A stretch of DNA of 64,000 nt from Prevotella sp. Rep29 (GCF_019551475.1 NZ_CP047159.1:1612001-1676000); one strand, 5' to 3'. Positions 44,742 through 54,853 are shown, numbered from the stretch's first letter. Made by a program: numbers and translations. Notes: generated from the letters alone by a model not told the origin.

Positions 44742-45935
44742 ATGACACTACAAGGAAAAAAAATCGTTTTGGGCATCACAGGCTCTATCGCTGCATACAA
44801 AGCATGCCTCATCATCCGCGAATGTATAAAGAAAGGAGCTGAGGTGCAGGTGGTCATCACACCGGCAGGAAAAGAGTTCATCACACCAATAACCCTCTCC
44901 GCACTCACCCACAAACCTGTCATCAGCGATTTTTTCGCCCAACGCGACGGAACATGGAACTCGCATGTTGACCTCGGACTGTGGGCGGATGCCATGCTCA
45001 TAGCGCCATGCACGGCAAGCACGCTGGGAAAAATGGCGACGGGCGTTGCCGACAACATGCTCATCACGACCTATCTTTCCATGAAAGCACCGGTATTCAT
45101 TGCACCGGCAATGGACCTTGACATGTTTGCGCACCCTTCGACACAAGCCAACCTGAAAACATTGGAAAACTACGGCAACCACATCATACAGCCACAAAGC
45201 GGATTCCTTGCCAGCGGTCTGGAAGGAAAAGGGCGCATGGAAGAGCCTGAGAAAATCGTGCAGGCATTGGAACATTTCTTCAACAAGGATCTGACACTGA
45301 AAGGAAAAAAGATACTTATCACGGCTGGACCCACTTACGAGAAGATTGACCCCGTTCGCTTCATCGGCAACTACTCCAGTGGGAAAATGGGCTTTGCACT
45401 TGCAGAAGAGTGCCACAAAAGGGGTGCTGAGGTAACGCTCATTGCCGGACCAGTCTCACTGTCATGCTCCAAAGATATTCACCGCATTGATGTTGAGAGT
45501 TGCGAGGAGATGTATCATGCAGCGGTTGACAACTATAAGAACGCCGATGCAGCCATCCTTTGTGCGGCAGTAGCCGACTTCAAGACAGCAAAGACCGAAA
45601 AGAAGAAAATCAAACGCGGAAAAGACGGGCTCACGCTGGAACTGCTTCCCACGCAAGACATTGCCGCCGCACTCGGAAAAATCAAAAAGAAAAAACAAGT
45701 GCTGGTCGGCTTCGCCCTGGAAACCAACGACGAACGCGACAACGCCATGAAGAAACTGAGGAAAAAGAATCTGGACTTCATCGTCCTCAACAGCATGAGA
45801 AATAAAGGCACCTGCTTCCAAAGCGACGACAACCAGATATCTATCCTCTCTGAAAAAGACATTGTCGATTACGAAAAGAAAAACAAAAACGAAGTCGCAC
45901 GCGACATCATTGACGAACTGGAGAAACGCATATGA
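44742..45935 (+). CDS. coaBC: Bifunctional phosphopantothenoylcysteine decarboxylase / phosphopantothenate--cysteine ligase
   Basis: A 397-residue two-domain enzyme of coenzyme A synthesis. The N-terminal CoaC flavoprotein (GKKIVLGITGSIAAYKACL, SHVDLGLWADAMLIAPCTAS) is joined at about residue 185 to CoaB (ILITAGPTYEKIDPVRFIGN, SSGKMGFALAEE). Both halves are complete. The stop overlaps the start of porD by 4 bp (ATGA). Confidence 0.96.
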   Translation: MTLQGKKIVLGITGSIAAYKACLIIRECIKKGAEVQVVITPAGKEFITPITLSALTHKPVISDFFAQRDGTWNSHVDLGLWADAMLIAPCTASTLGKMATGVADNMLITTYLSMKAPVFIAPAMDLDMFAHPSTQANLKTLENYGNHIIQPQSGFLASGLEGKGRMEEPEKIVQALEHFFNKDLTLKGKKILITAGPTYEKIDPVRFIGNYSSGKMGFALAEECHKRGAEVTLIAGPVSLSCSKDIHRIDVESCEEMYHAAVDNYKNADAAILCAAVADFKTAKTEKKKIKRGKDGLTLELLPTQDIAAALGKIKKKKQVLVGFALETNDERDNAMKKLRKKNLDFIVLNSMRNKGTCFQSDDNQISILSEKDIVDYEKKNKNEVARDIIDELEKRI

Positions 45936-46834
45936 AAAAACTGCTCTTCGCCGTATGTGGGCTCATCTTCTGTGCCCATCTACATGCACAGGAACTGATT
46001 GCGAAAGTCAACATTAACCACAGCCAGATACAGGGCACCGATGCTTCGGTGTTCGAAAGTCTGCAACGGACTTTGGAGCAGTTCATCAACGAACGGCAGT
46101 GGACCAATTTGCAATTCCAGAAAAACGAACGCATCGCATGCAATTTCAACATCACCGTCACAAAATACGAAAAGGCGGACGACGCATTTACCTGTACAGC
46201 ACTGATTCAGGCAAACCGACCGGTTTACAACTCGGCATACACCACCACATTATATAATAATAGGGATGCCGACTTCAATTTCAAATTCGCACAGTTCGAC
46301 CAACTCGAGTTCAATGAAGAAAACATCGACAACCAACTGACGGCACTCATCGCCTATTATGCCTATCTCATCATCGGACTCAATCTTGACAGTTTTGCAC
46401 CCATGGGCGGCGAAGATGTGCTCCAACGGTGCATGAACCTTACGAACAACGCGCAGAACCTGAACTTCCCAGGATGGAAATCGTTCGACAACGACCGCAA
46501 CCGCTTTGCTATCATCAACGACTACCTCGATGGCGGCATGCAACCTTTCCGACAGCTGCAATACGACTACTACCGCAAAGGGCTCGACGAAATGGCAAAC
46601 AATGTGGAGCGCGGACGCACCAACATCACGACAGCATTGGAAGAGGGATTGAAAAAATGCCACGAGAACAAGCCGCTCAGCATGCTCCCGCAAATATGGA
46701 CGGACTACAAGAAAGATGAACTTGCCAATATTTATAAAGGAAAAGGCACACAGAAAGAGAAGGAACTTGTCTATGACATTCTTTTCTCCATCAACGCCTC
46801 ACAAAACAACACGTGGGAGAAAATCAAAGAATAG
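45932..46834 (+). CDS. porD: PorD/DUF4835 family secreted protein
   Basis: A 300-residue protein with a signal peptide (MKKLLFAVCGLIFCAHLHA, then QE). The body, including KVNINHSQIQGTDASVFESL and NRPVYNSAYTTTLYNNRDAD, matches the Bacteroidota DUF4835 family, members of which are annotated PorD and linked to type IX secretion. Two predicted cargo-like tails occur elsewhere in this window. It overlaps coaBC by 4 bp and precedes recN, an arrangement common in the order. Confidence 0.85.
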   Translation: MKKLLFAVCGLIFCAHLHAQELIAKVNINHSQIQGTDASVFESLQRTLEQFINERQWTNLQFQKNERIACNFNITVTKYEKADDAFTCTALIQANRPVYNSAYTTTLYNNRDADFNFKFAQFDQLEFNEENIDNQLTALIAYYAYLIIGLNLDSFAPMGGEDVLQRCMNLTNNAQNLNFPGWKSFDNDRNRFAIINDYLDGGMQPFRQLQYDYYRKGLDEMANNVERGRTNITTALEEGLKKCHENKPLSMLPQIWTDYKKDELANIYKGKGTQKEKELVYDILFSINASQNNTWEKIKE

Positions 46835-46841
46835 TTTTCAT

Positions 46842-46849
46842 TATCTTTG
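46842..46849 (+). promoter_or_regulatory. -7 promoter box for recN
   Basis: TATCTTTG begins 8 bp after the porD stop. Confidence 0.6.
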
Positions 46850-46874
46850 CAGGAGATAAACGAAATAAAAGATT

Positions 46875-48545
46875 ATGCTAACTCAACTATATATCCGACA
46901 TTTCACGCTCATCAATGAACTTGATATCCGGTTCAACCGCGGATTCTCGGTCATTACAGGAGAGACTGGTGCAGGAAAAAGCATTATTCTCGGAGCTATC
47001 GGACTGTTACTCGGACAGCGTGCCGACACGAAAAGCATTAAAGCGGGAGAAGACCGGTGCACGATTGAGGCACATTTTGACATCAGTAGATACAACCTGA
47101 GACCTTTCTTCGAAGAGAACGACATCGACTACGACGAGAACGACTGCATCTTGCGGCGCGAACTGACGGCAGCAGGAAAAAGCCGCTCGTTCATCAACGA
47201 CATCCCTGTACAGCTCTCGCTGATGCGCGAACTGGGCGACAAACTAGTAGATATACACAGCCAGCATCAGAATCTGTTGCTCAACAAGGAGGATTTCCAA
47301 CTGAGCGTGGTCGATGTGATGGCTGAAAACACACAACTCTTGGTTGACTACCAAACTTGTTTCAAAGAATATCAGAACGCCAAGCAGCACTTTGAACAGC
47401 TCAAGGAGGAAATAGAAAAAGGCAGGGAAAACGAGGAGCTGCTTCGCTTCCAGCAACAAGAACTGAACAACGCCGCCCTGATTGACGGCGAACAGGAAGA
47501 ATTGGAACAGACGAGCAGGATGATGACCCACGCCGAAGAAATCAAAAAAAGACTTTTCTTCGCTGAAGATGTGCTGAACGGAGAGCGCAATCTGATTAAC
47601 GACCTGAAGCAAGTGTCCAAAAACCTTGCGGAAATCATTGAGCCCTATCCCGAAATTTCTTCTGCCATCAAGCGCCTTGACAGCTGCTATATTGAGCTGA
47701 AAGACATTGCTGAGGATATTGCTGACAAGGCAGAGAGCATCGATTTCGATGGAGAACGACTCAGACTGACTGACGACAGACTCAGCACCATATACAGCTT
47801 ACAGCAGAAATATCATGCCGCCTCCGTCCGAGAACTGATTGATATCAAGAATTCTTTGGAGGAACAGTTGAACCACATAGACCATAGCGACGAAACGTTG
47901 CGCGAAGCGGAACAACAGATGCTTTCCTTACATGAGCAATGTAAGCAGAAAGGCGATGCCCTCTCCACCTCACGCAAGAAGGCTGCACGAAAGATTGAGG
48001 AAGAGATGGGAAAACGACTCATCCCGCTCGGCATCCCGAACGTACGTTTCCAAATCACGCTCGAGGAAAAGCAACTGAGTGCGAATGGCATTGACAAAGT
48101 GGCGTTTATGTTCAGCGCCAACAAGAATGCACCCCTGCAACCAGTCTCACAAGTTGCATCCGGTGGAGAAATTGCCCGCGTCATGCTCTCACTGAAAGCC
48201 ATGATTAGCGGGGCTGTCAAACTGCCTACGATTATTTTTGACGAGATTGACACTGGTGTGAGCGGTGCCATTGCAGAGAAGATGGCGCGCATTATGCAGG
48301 AGATGGGAATGAACGACCGGCAAGTCATCAGCATCACTCACCTGCCACAGATTGCAGCAATGGGCACAACCCACTACAAAGTGTTCAAGGAAGACACGAA
48401 AGACGAGACCATCAGCAACATGCTGCAACTCTCAGCAGAAGAGCGCGTCAGCGAAATAGCCCAGATGCTCAGCGGAAGCGACATCACCCAGGAAGCCATC
48501 AACAATGCAAGGTCATTGCTCAAACAGGCTTCCTCCACACAATAG
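46875..48545 (+). CDS. recN: DNA repair protein RecN
   Basis: A 556-residue SMC-like ATPase for double-strand break repair. The N-terminal head has Walker A GETGAGKS (residues 29-36), the central ~300 residues are coiled coil, and the C-terminal head has the signature VASGGEIARVMLSL and Walker B TIIFDEIDTGVSG. The length is that of a complete RecN. It has its own promoter. Confidence 0.96.
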   Translation: MLTQLYIRHFTLINELDIRFNRGFSVITGETGAGKSIILGAIGLLLGQRADTKSIKAGEDRCTIEAHFDISRYNLRPFFEENDIDYDENDCILRRELTAAGKSRSFINDIPVQLSLMRELGDKLVDIHSQHQNLLLNKEDFQLSVVDVMAENTQLLVDYQTCFKEYQNAKQHFEQLKEEIEKGRENEELLRFQQQELNNAALIDGEQEELEQTSRMMTHAEEIKKRLFFAEDVLNGERNLINDLKQVSKNLAEIIEPYPEISSAIKRLDSCYIELKDIAEDIADKAESIDFDGERLRLTDDRLSTIYSLQQKYHAASVRELIDIKNSLEEQLNHIDHSDETLREAEQQMLSLHEQCKQKGDALSTSRKKAARKIEEEMGKRLIPLGIPNVRFQITLEEKQLSANGIDKVAFMFSANKNAPLQPVSQVASGGEIARVMLSLKAMISGAVKLPTIIFDEIDTGVSGAIAEKMARIMQEMGMNDRQVISITHLPQIAAMGTTHYKVFKEDTKDETISNMLQLSAEERVSEIAQMLSGSDITQEAINNARSLLKQASSTQ

Positions 48546-48565
48546 ACCTTCTCTTGAAACTCCCT

Positions 48566-49369
48566 CTATACCAGTTCACAGATACCGCTGGGCACTTTCC
48601 GCTTCAGCACATCGAGCTGAAAGTCTGCACCGACGATAATGCCATGACTACGCAAGACCTGTTCTACCGTCTTGCGCGCCAGTTCCGGATGATTGTTTTC
48701 CTCGCTCAAATGACAAAGCCACACATGGCGGAGCGCAGGAGTAGCCGCACTGACGAGCGCCTCTCCACAACATTTATTGCTCAGATGGCCGGACGGTCCC
48801 TCTATCCTTACCTTCAGATGGGGAGGGTAATTTCCCGTCCGCAACATCTCTTCGTCATAATTTGCCTCCAGAATCAGATAGTTTGCTGTTGAAATATACT
48901 GCAACATCTCCTCCGTCACATGTCCGACATCGGTCATCAGGCAAAACACAATCCCCTCACATTCAATCTGATAACCAACATTCTCCGAACTATCGTGCGG
49001 CACGTCAAAAGACGTAACCTTGAAATCGCCGAGCTGCACCGTCTCTCCCTTCTCTATATAGCGCACATATTCCGACTGTATATTGCGATGGATGCAATAG
49101 TTTCCCGTGATGCCCTTATGCACTTTCTCCGTCGCATAGACAGGAAGATGATAGTCACCGCTGATGCTGCCGACCGATTTAATGTGGTCAGCATGGTCAT
49201 GCGTGATAAGTACGTGATGGATATTATGGAGCGAAAGCCCGTACTCCTGAAAGCGTTTCTTCAGGCTACGCATCCCCATCCCAATATCTATTAAGAGTCC
49301 GTCCTTCTCCGTGAAAAGATAGTAGCAATTGCCGCTGCTTCCACTTCCAAACGATATAAATTTCAGCAT
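48566..49369 (-). CDS. Metallo-beta-lactamase fold hydrolase (YycJ/WalJ-like)
   Basis: A 267-residue protein that opens MLKFISFGSGSSGNCYYLFT and carries the zinc motif ITHDHADH, later HVWLCHLSEENNHPELA. This fits the YycJ/WalJ group, some members of which act as DNA exonucleases in mismatch repair; the role here is not known. A TTG start three codons further upstream is possible. It is convergent with recN and divergent from the next lipoprotein gene. Confidence 0.85.
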   Translation of the reverse strand: MLKFISFGSGSSGNCYYLFTEKDGLLIDIGMGMRSLKKRFQEYGLSLHNIHHVLITHDHADHIKSVGSISGDYHLPVYATEKVHKGITGNYCIHRNIQSEYVRYIEKGETVQLGDFKVTSFDVPHDSSENVGYQIECEGIVFCLMTDVGHVTEEMLQYISTANYLILEANYDEEMLRTGNYPPHLKVRIEGPSGHLSNKCCGEALVSAATPALRHVWLCHLSEENNHPELARKTVEQVLRSHGIIVGADFQLDVLKRKVPSGICELV

Positions 49370-49386
49370 TTGTGACAAATTTTGTG

Positions 49387-49394
49387 CAAAAGTA
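49387..49394 (-). promoter_or_regulatory. -7 promoter box for the MBL hydrolase gene
   Basis: TACTTTTG on the minus strand, 17 bp before the ATG and back-to-back with the box at 49418. Confidence 0.55.
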
Positions 49395-49417
49395 GCAAAA
49401 AGATTGGATATAATTCG

Positions 49418-49425
49418 TACCTTTG
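49418..49425 (+). promoter_or_regulatory. -7 promoter box for the small lipoprotein gene
   Basis: TACCTTTG, 21 bp before the ATG. The two divergent boxes are 23 bp apart. Confidence 0.6.
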
Positions 49426-49446
49426 ACGTGATTTAATACTTCGAAC

Positions 49447-49887
49447 ATGAAAAATTCCCTAATATGCCTCATGCTTGTGCTCTTTGCCGGCTGCACTCAG
49501 GAGAAGAGCAGCAAACAGTTGTTGGAAGAGCGCGCCGACAGCTTCTCTACTGCCTTTTTCAACTATCAGTTCAAAGAGGCAATGAAACATGTGGATGAGG
49601 AGTCTGAGAAATGGCTTCAATATGTTGCCACCAATGTCACGCAAGAGGATGTGGATATCCTTCGGTCACAAGAGGAAGGGGCATCTGTCAGTGTGGATGA
49701 CATCATGTTTATTGATCCGCAGGAGACCAATGCCGATATCCGCATCACCGTCCATAACTTTCTATGGCACGACAGCATCGGAAAGCCTGGACGAATCATC
49801 AACGAAGCGCAATTCATGTTGAAAGCATATCTGGAAGGAAGTGACTGGCGCATCAGAATGGAAGGCCTACCGCAAAGTGGAAAGTGA
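49447..49887 (+). CDS. Small lipoprotein of unknown function
   Basis: A 146-residue protein with a lipobox VLFAGC (Cys16). The mature part (SFSTAFFNYQFKEAMKHVDE, later NEAQFMLKAYLEGSDWRIRM) has the alternation of an NTF2-like or DUF4878-like fold, but this is weak. Its 3' end overlaps the 3' end of the TamA-like gene on the other strand by 35 bp. Confidence 0.72.
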   Translation: MKNSLICLMLVLFAGCTQEKSSKQLLEERADSFSTAFFNYQFKEAMKHVDEESEKWLQYVATNVTQEDVDILRSQEEGASVSVDDIMFIDPQETNADIRITVHNFLWHDSIGKPGRIINEAQFMLKAYLEGSDWRIRMEGLPQSGK

Positions 49888-52078
49888 AGTCGCGGCTCCA
49901 TTTCGGATGTAAGAGCGGATAGTGCTCGCGAGAATTCTCATACGCAGGATTTATCGCCTTCATGCCCGCATCGAAACGCAGGATGAAATAGTCAAAGTTC
50001 AACCGCAATCCCAATCCGTATGATACAGCAATCTGTTTATAGAACTTGTCGAAACGGAATTCTCCGCCTGGTTGCTCGTCGTATTTCCGTATGGTCCAGA
50101 TGTTACCCGCATCAATAAACAACGCCCCGTTGATTTTCCAGAAGAGGAAAGTACGGTATTCCACGTTCAAATCCAATTTGATGTCGCCCGTCTGATTGAT
50201 AAAATCTATTCCTCCGTTGGTGCGTCGGTATGTTCCCGGTCCCAAGCGCCTTACTCCCCAGCCACGGACAGAGTTGGCACCGCCTGAGAAGTAGCGCTTC
50301 TCAAAAGGCAGAATCTTACTGTTACCGTAAGGATATGCCACACCTATACCTCCATGCAGGACGAGTGAATTGTGGGTATCGAACTGAAACATGCGGGTAT
50401 AATCAAAATCGACTTTCACATATTGCGCATAAGCTATATTAAATAATGTGTACTGCCCGTCGGTATTTTTTTTGAAGGAGAACAGGTTTGAAGAGAGGTT
50501 CAGCAGGTTGCCTGCCGTTTCGAAATTGGCTTTCAAGGCGCGTACGCCATTATTGTAGGACAAGCCGAAACCTATCTTCATGATGAACAGGTCCTCATAA
50601 TTATAGCGCAATATGGCGTTCCTACTGCTCACGCTGTCCAGATACTCATGCTTGAATGTCTCGGAAATCCACGGCATATAGATATAGTTCATATCCAGCA
50701 GATCCAGCTTATAGGTCGTGTGATGATGGGGCTCTCCCCACCGATAGCGCCATCCGGCGGAAAAGACCCGTCGATGGAACTCTGGACGGTTCTGAAGATT
50801 GTAGCTGAGCGACACTTCCGATGTGGCATTGATGTTACGGCGGAAGCTGCGAGAGAGGAAGGGAGCCACAAAACGTGGGAAGGTCAACTTTGTTTCCAAC
50901 CCATACTCTTCATAATCCTCATTTTTATAGCCTTCCAACCCGGTAATAGCCTCAAAGGCACCGCGCAGCTGCACACTCCACATCTCCGACCCCTTGAACA
51001 GGTTCCTGTCCTCGTAGGTCAACGAGACAGCAGCACCTAAATCTCCTGCCGTATTCGTCCCTTCCGGCTGGAATATGATTGAGCGGCGCTTCCCCGTGCT
51101 CAGCTGTATCTGGCAGTCCAGCAGCGTCGTGTCAGGAAGTTCCGTGAACCTCACATTCGTATATCTGATGGCATTCAGACGGGAGAAATTGTTGTAGGTC
51201 TTTTGCAGAGCAGACGTGCTGAATGGTTTCCCCGACTCTATCGCCGTACTGTTCTCCAATACGCCTTTCCTGATTTTAAGTGCATCACCGTCGGAACTCT
51301 GAAACGTCACGTTACGCACATGATAACGCGGATGAAGCGTTTCTTCTTCATCATCGTTGGCTTTGTATTTCAACAATCGCAGTGTCAGGTCTATCAACCG
51401 GCTGCCCCGCACGGTGTCGGCATCGAAATGGATGAAGTCTTTATGGAAGTGGTAATAGCCACGGTCCGACAGATAAGACGTTATCCGCTGTCGCTCCTGG
51501 TCCAGGCGGTTCACGGTAAAGGGCACCCCTGCCTTCAACTCATAAGAGAAATCTTTCTCCGATGACAGCAGGGCTGCAATGCTGTCGTCCTGAATGTCGT
51601 AACTGACGCTATGGATGAAATAGGGTTCTCCCGGATGCAGCATATATACCGCCTTCAACTTCTTCCCTCTTACGTGAGTACTCAGACTCACGCGGGAGTT
51701 CATATAACCCATGTTCTTCAACGCCGATGTCAGGATTTCGCAGGAGATGCGTGCCTGTGCCGAATCGAAAATCACGGGTTCTTCACCCAAATTCTTGAGC
51801 GTGCGGTTAATCCATTTCAACGAGTCGCGTCCGGCGAGGGAATAGGTTCCCAACGGCACTTTGAACAGCGAGAACCAGCGCGAGTTGGCACGCTGACGCA
51901 CATAGGGGAGCAATGCCGAAGCGTCAAATCCCTTCACGTCGGACTTGACTTCGACCTTCTCCAGCAGATATTCGTTTTCGGGAACAAACTTTGTTGACGA
52001 GCAGGAAGACACGAAAGCCATTACCAGCAGACAGCAACCGATAACCACTCCTAAGCGACAGCCTTTCTTCCTTATCAT
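49853..52078 (-). CDS. TamA/BamA-like outer-membrane protein with a lipoprotein signal (TamL-like)
   Basis: A 741-residue protein. A lipobox AFVSSC ends the signal (Cys26), unusual for an Omp85 barrel but seen in Bacteroidota TamL proteins. POTRA-like repeats cover about residues 35-330. The remainder is a transmembrane beta-barrel with the Omp85 lid motif region VRGWGVRRLGPG, ending in FAVGLPF with a terminal Phe typical of outer-membrane barrels. It is the last gene of a unit with rarA and a dehydrogenase (gaps 18 and 21 bp). Confidence 0.87.
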   Translation of the reverse strand: MIRKKGCRLGVVIGCCLLVMAFVSSCSSTKFVPENEYLLEKVEVKSDVKGFDASALLPYVRQRANSRWFSLFKVPLGTYSLAGRDSLKWINRTLKNLGEEPVIFDSAQARISCEILTSALKNMGYMNSRVSLSTHVRGKKLKAVYMLHPGEPYFIHSVSYDIQDDSIAALLSSEKDFSYELKAGVPFTVNRLDQERQRITSYLSDRGYYHFHKDFIHFDADTVRGSRLIDLTLRLLKYKANDDEEETLHPRYHVRNVTFQSSDGDALKIRKGVLENSTAIESGKPFSTSALQKTYNNFSRLNAIRYTNVRFTELPDTTLLDCQIQLSTGKRRSIIFQPEGTNTAGDLGAAVSLTYEDRNLFKGSEMWSVQLRGAFEAITGLEGYKNEDYEEYGLETKLTFPRFVAPFLSRSFRRNINATSEVSLSYNLQNRPEFHRRVFSAGWRYRWGEPHHHTTYKLDLLDMNYIYMPWISETFKHEYLDSVSSRNAILRYNYEDLFIMKIGFGLSYNNGVRALKANFETAGNLLNLSSNLFSFKKNTDGQYTLFNIAYAQYVKVDFDYTRMFQFDTHNSLVLHGGIGVAYPYGNSKILPFEKRYFSGGANSVRGWGVRRLGPGTYRRTNGGIDFINQTGDIKLDLNVEYRTFLFWKINGALFIDAGNIWTIRKYDEQPGGEFRFDKFYKQIAVSYGLGLRLNFDYFILRFDAGMKAINPAYENSREHYPLLHPKWSRDFTFHFAVGLPF

Positions 52079-52099
52079 CTTATTTATTTTTTATCAACA

Positions 52100-53056
52100 C
52101 TAAGAATTCACCACATTGACGGGTTTTCCCTCGATGAATGCCTTCACGTTGGCGGTGGCGATATCCATCAGGCGGACGCGTGCCTCATAGGTTGCCCACG
52201 CCACATGCGGAGTGAGAAACGCATTGGGAGCCGAAAGCAAGGGATTGTCTGCCTCCGGCGGTTCCTGACACATGACGTCTGCACCGTAAGCGCCCAACTG
52301 TCCGCTGTGAAGTGCCTCCGCCACATCCTGCTCATTGACCAGCGGTCCCCTGCCGGTATTGATGAGGATGGCTCCCTGCTTCATTTTCGCAAGTGACTCC
52401 TTGTTGATTATCTCACGGGTGGAGTCTGTCAACGGACAATGGAGGGTCAGGATGTCGCTGATGCCTAAAAGACCTTCGAGCGTTGTCTTCTGTATGCCTT
52501 CCGGCAATTCACTCGCATTTTTGCTCGTACAAGCGAACACGTCCATGCCGAATGCCCGTGCAACACACGCCACCCGATGACCGATATTGCCCAGCCCGAC
52601 GATACCGATGGTTTTCCCTGCCAGTTCGGGAAGTGGCGTGTCCCAATAGCAGAAGTCCGGATTGCTGCTCCATCTGCCATGACTGTTCTGTTCCGCATAA
52701 TGTCCCACCCGATTCATCACGTTCAGGATATGGGCGAAAGTCATCTGCACCACACTCTCCGTGCTGTAAGCCGGAATATTGGTCACGGCGATGCCTCGTT
52801 CGCGTGCGAACGCCGTGTCAACCACGTTATAGCCCGTGGCGAGCACACCGATATACTTGAGTTTCGGCAATGCCTGTATTTTACTTTTATCAAGCACCAC
52901 CTTGTTTGTCAACACGATATCTGCTTCCTTTGCCCGTTCTGCGACATCTGCGGGGGCAGTCCTGTCATATACCGTCAGTTCACCCAGCGCGTTCATCGCA
53001 TCCCACGAGAGGTCGCCCGGGTTCATTCCGTATCCGTCTAAAACTACGATTTTCAT
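52100..53056 (-). CDS. D-2-hydroxyacid dehydrogenase (glycerate dehydrogenase-like)
   Basis: A 318-residue NAD-dependent enzyme with the Rossmann loop TIGIVGLGNIGHRVACVARA and the catalytic residues Arg (INTGRGPLVNEQDV), Glu and His (FLTPHVAWATYEARVRL). The nearest familiar group is glycerate/hydroxypyruvate reductase; the substrate is not certain. Unlike SerA in this window it keeps the catalytic His. It sits between rarA and the TamL-like gene without a promoter of its own. Confidence 0.88.
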   Translation of the reverse strand: MKIVVLDGYGMNPGDLSWDAMNALGELTVYDRTAPADVAERAKEADIVLTNKVVLDKSKIQALPKLKYIGVLATGYNVVDTAFARERGIAVTNIPAYSTESVVQMTFAHILNVMNRVGHYAEQNSHGRWSSNPDFCYWDTPLPELAGKTIGIVGLGNIGHRVACVARAFGMDVFACTSKNASELPEGIQKTTLEGLLGISDILTLHCPLTDSTREIINKESLAKMKQGAILINTGRGPLVNEQDVAEALHSGQLGAYGADVMCQEPPEADNPLLSAPNAFLTPHVAWATYEARVRLMDIATANVKAFIEGKPVNVVNS

Positions 53057-53074
53057 ATTTCTCGTCCTTTTTTG

Positions 53075-54352
53075 TTATTCTTCTTTATATCGTTCCTTCC
53101 AGCATTTCAGCATCTGCTGGTAGAGTTTCTCTTCCGACGGCGAATGCTGTGCATGCCAGATGCGTGTTGTCTTCAGCTCATCGGGCATATACTGCTGCTC
53201 CACGAAATGTCCGTCATAGTCGTGTGCATACTTATAACCGTCGCTATAACCCAGTTTTTTCATCAACGATGTGGGCGCATTCCGCAAATGGAGGGGAACC
53301 GGCTGGTTGCCTGTTTCCTTGACAATGCCCAGCGCGGTGTCAATTCCGAGATAGGCAGAGTTGCTCTTCGGGCTGGCAGCCAGATAGACAACCGCCTCGG
53401 CGAGTGGTATCCTTCCTTCGGGCCAGCCCAACTTCATGACAGCATCGAAAGCTGCGTTGGCAAGCAGGAGGGCATTCGGGTTGGCAAGTCCGATGTCTTC
53501 CGCCGCACTAATCAGCAACCGCCGGGCGATGAACTGCGGATCTTCCCCGCCCTCAATCATCCGTGCCATCCAATAGAGCGCCGCATCGGGGTCGCTGCCG
53601 CGAATGCTTTTGATGAAAGCAGAGATGATATCGTAGTGCATCTCGCCGTCTTTATCGTATGCCAGCGGATTCTGCTGCAATGACTCCACGGTCATTTCAT
53701 CCGTTATGACGACATCTCCCTCGCCTGCCGACTCAACGACCAGTTCAAGGATATTCAGCAACTTGCGGGCATCGCCACCACTATAACGCAGCATGGCAGC
53801 GGTCTCTTTCAGTTCGATGTGGCGTTTCTTCAGTTCCACATCGGTCGATACCGCACGCTCCAGCAACGTCATGAGGTCTTCTTTCTCCAAAGACTTCAAC
53901 ACATACAGCTGGCAACGCGACAACAGCGGGCGGATAACCTCAAACGAAGGATTCTCCGTCGTGGCACCAATCAGCGTGACGACCCCTTTCTCCACTGCTC
54001 CGAGCAATGAGTCCTGCTGACTTTTGCTGAAACGGTGTATTTCGTCGATAAACAAGATGGGCGACGCCTGGTTGAAGAATCTGCCACTCTTTGCACGCTC
54101 TATCACGTCGCGCACGTCCTTCACGCCGCTCGTCACCGCACTGAGCGTATAGAACGGGGTCTCCAACTGATGGGCAATAATCTGGGCAAGCGTCGTCTTC
54201 CCCACTCCCGGAGGACCCCAAAGGATGAACGACGATATGCGTCCTGCGTCTATCATCTTCCGCAAGACTGCCCCCTCGCCCACCAGATGTTGCTGCCCGA
54301 TATACTCTTCGAGCGTGCGTGGACGCATTCGTTCTGCTAATGGTGCCGACAT
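53075..54352 (-). CDS. rarA: Replication-associated recombination protein RarA (MgsA)
   Basis: A 425-residue AAA+ ATPase acting at stalled replication forks. It opens MSAPLAERMRPRTLEEYIGQ and shows Walker A LWGPPGVGKTT, Walker B FIDEIHRFSKSQQD and sensor GATTENPSFEV. The C-terminal tetramerisation region is present. An in-frame ATG at 54427 lies upstream of the TAGCTTTG box, so 54352 is used. A rare Shine-Dalgarno-like AGGAGG lies about 15 bp before this start. First gene of the rarA-dehydrogenase-tamL unit. Confidence 0.94.
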   Translation of the reverse strand: MSAPLAERMRPRTLEEYIGQQHLVGEGAVLRKMIDAGRISSFILWGPPGVGKTTLAQIIAHQLETPFYTLSAVTSGVKDVRDVIERAKSGRFFNQASPILFIDEIHRFSKSQQDSLLGAVEKGVVTLIGATTENPSFEVIRPLLSRCQLYVLKSLEKEDLMTLLERAVSTDVELKKRHIELKETAAMLRYSGGDARKLLNILELVVESAGEGDVVITDEMTVESLQQNPLAYDKDGEMHYDIISAFIKSIRGSDPDAALYWMARMIEGGEDPQFIARRLLISAAEDIGLANPNALLLANAAFDAVMKLGWPEGRIPLAEAVVYLAASPKSNSAYLGIDTALGIVKETGNQPVPLHLRNAPTSLMKKLGYSDGYKYAHDYDGHFVEQQYMPDELKTTRIWHAQHSPSEEKLYQQMLKCWKERYKEE

Positions 54353-54384
54353 AGTTCTGCTATTGCCTCCTTTTGATATTCCTG

Positions 54385-54392
54385 CAAAGCTA
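54385..54392 (-). promoter_or_regulatory. -7 promoter box for rarA
   Basis: TAGCTTTG on the minus strand, 32 bp before the ATG at 54352. Confidence 0.6.
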
Positions 54393-54548
54393 CAAAAAAA
54401 ATCCAACCCGTGCAAAGGTTCTTTCAATTATTGCAGTCCTACGCTAAAAATAGTCCTTTTAATGCGATTCCGGCATGCGCTCCTATTTGTCACTACAAAG
54501 CGTGAATAAAAAACGAAAGTTCGGCGAAAATGAACACAAAACCCACAA

Positions 54549-54762
54549 CGTATAAACATACGGAAAAGGGCGTATAAATATGCGGTTGAACTTTCACATT
54601 CCAAAAGTTCAACTTTTGCGTCCTGAAAGTTCAACTTTCATCGCCTAAAAGTTCAACTTTTGCAAGCTAAAAGTTGAACTTTTGGAAAGCACACCCTAAC
54701 GCATTGATAAACAGATGTTTAAAAACGGACATCCAAAACACTTGACTATGTATAAATATACA
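54549..54762 (-). repeat. 214-bp phased palindrome element, copy E (inverted)
   Basis: Read on the minus strand: head TGTATATTTATACA at 54762-54749, first unit at 54683 (79 bp later) and then every 22 bp, tail palindromes CGCATATTTATACG and CGTATGTTTATACG (54584-54571 and 54562-54549). Unit cores are AAAAGTTGAACTTTT or AAAAGTTCAACTTTT. It lies between two minus-strand genes and is oriented with them. Confidence 0.92.
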
Positions 54763-54853
54763 ACATCGGGAAATGGACGACGGACGGCTGGACACGATGA
54801 AAAATCCTCGGACTGACATTCGCAAGAGAAGCGTCTGCATCTGAAAAAAGAAA

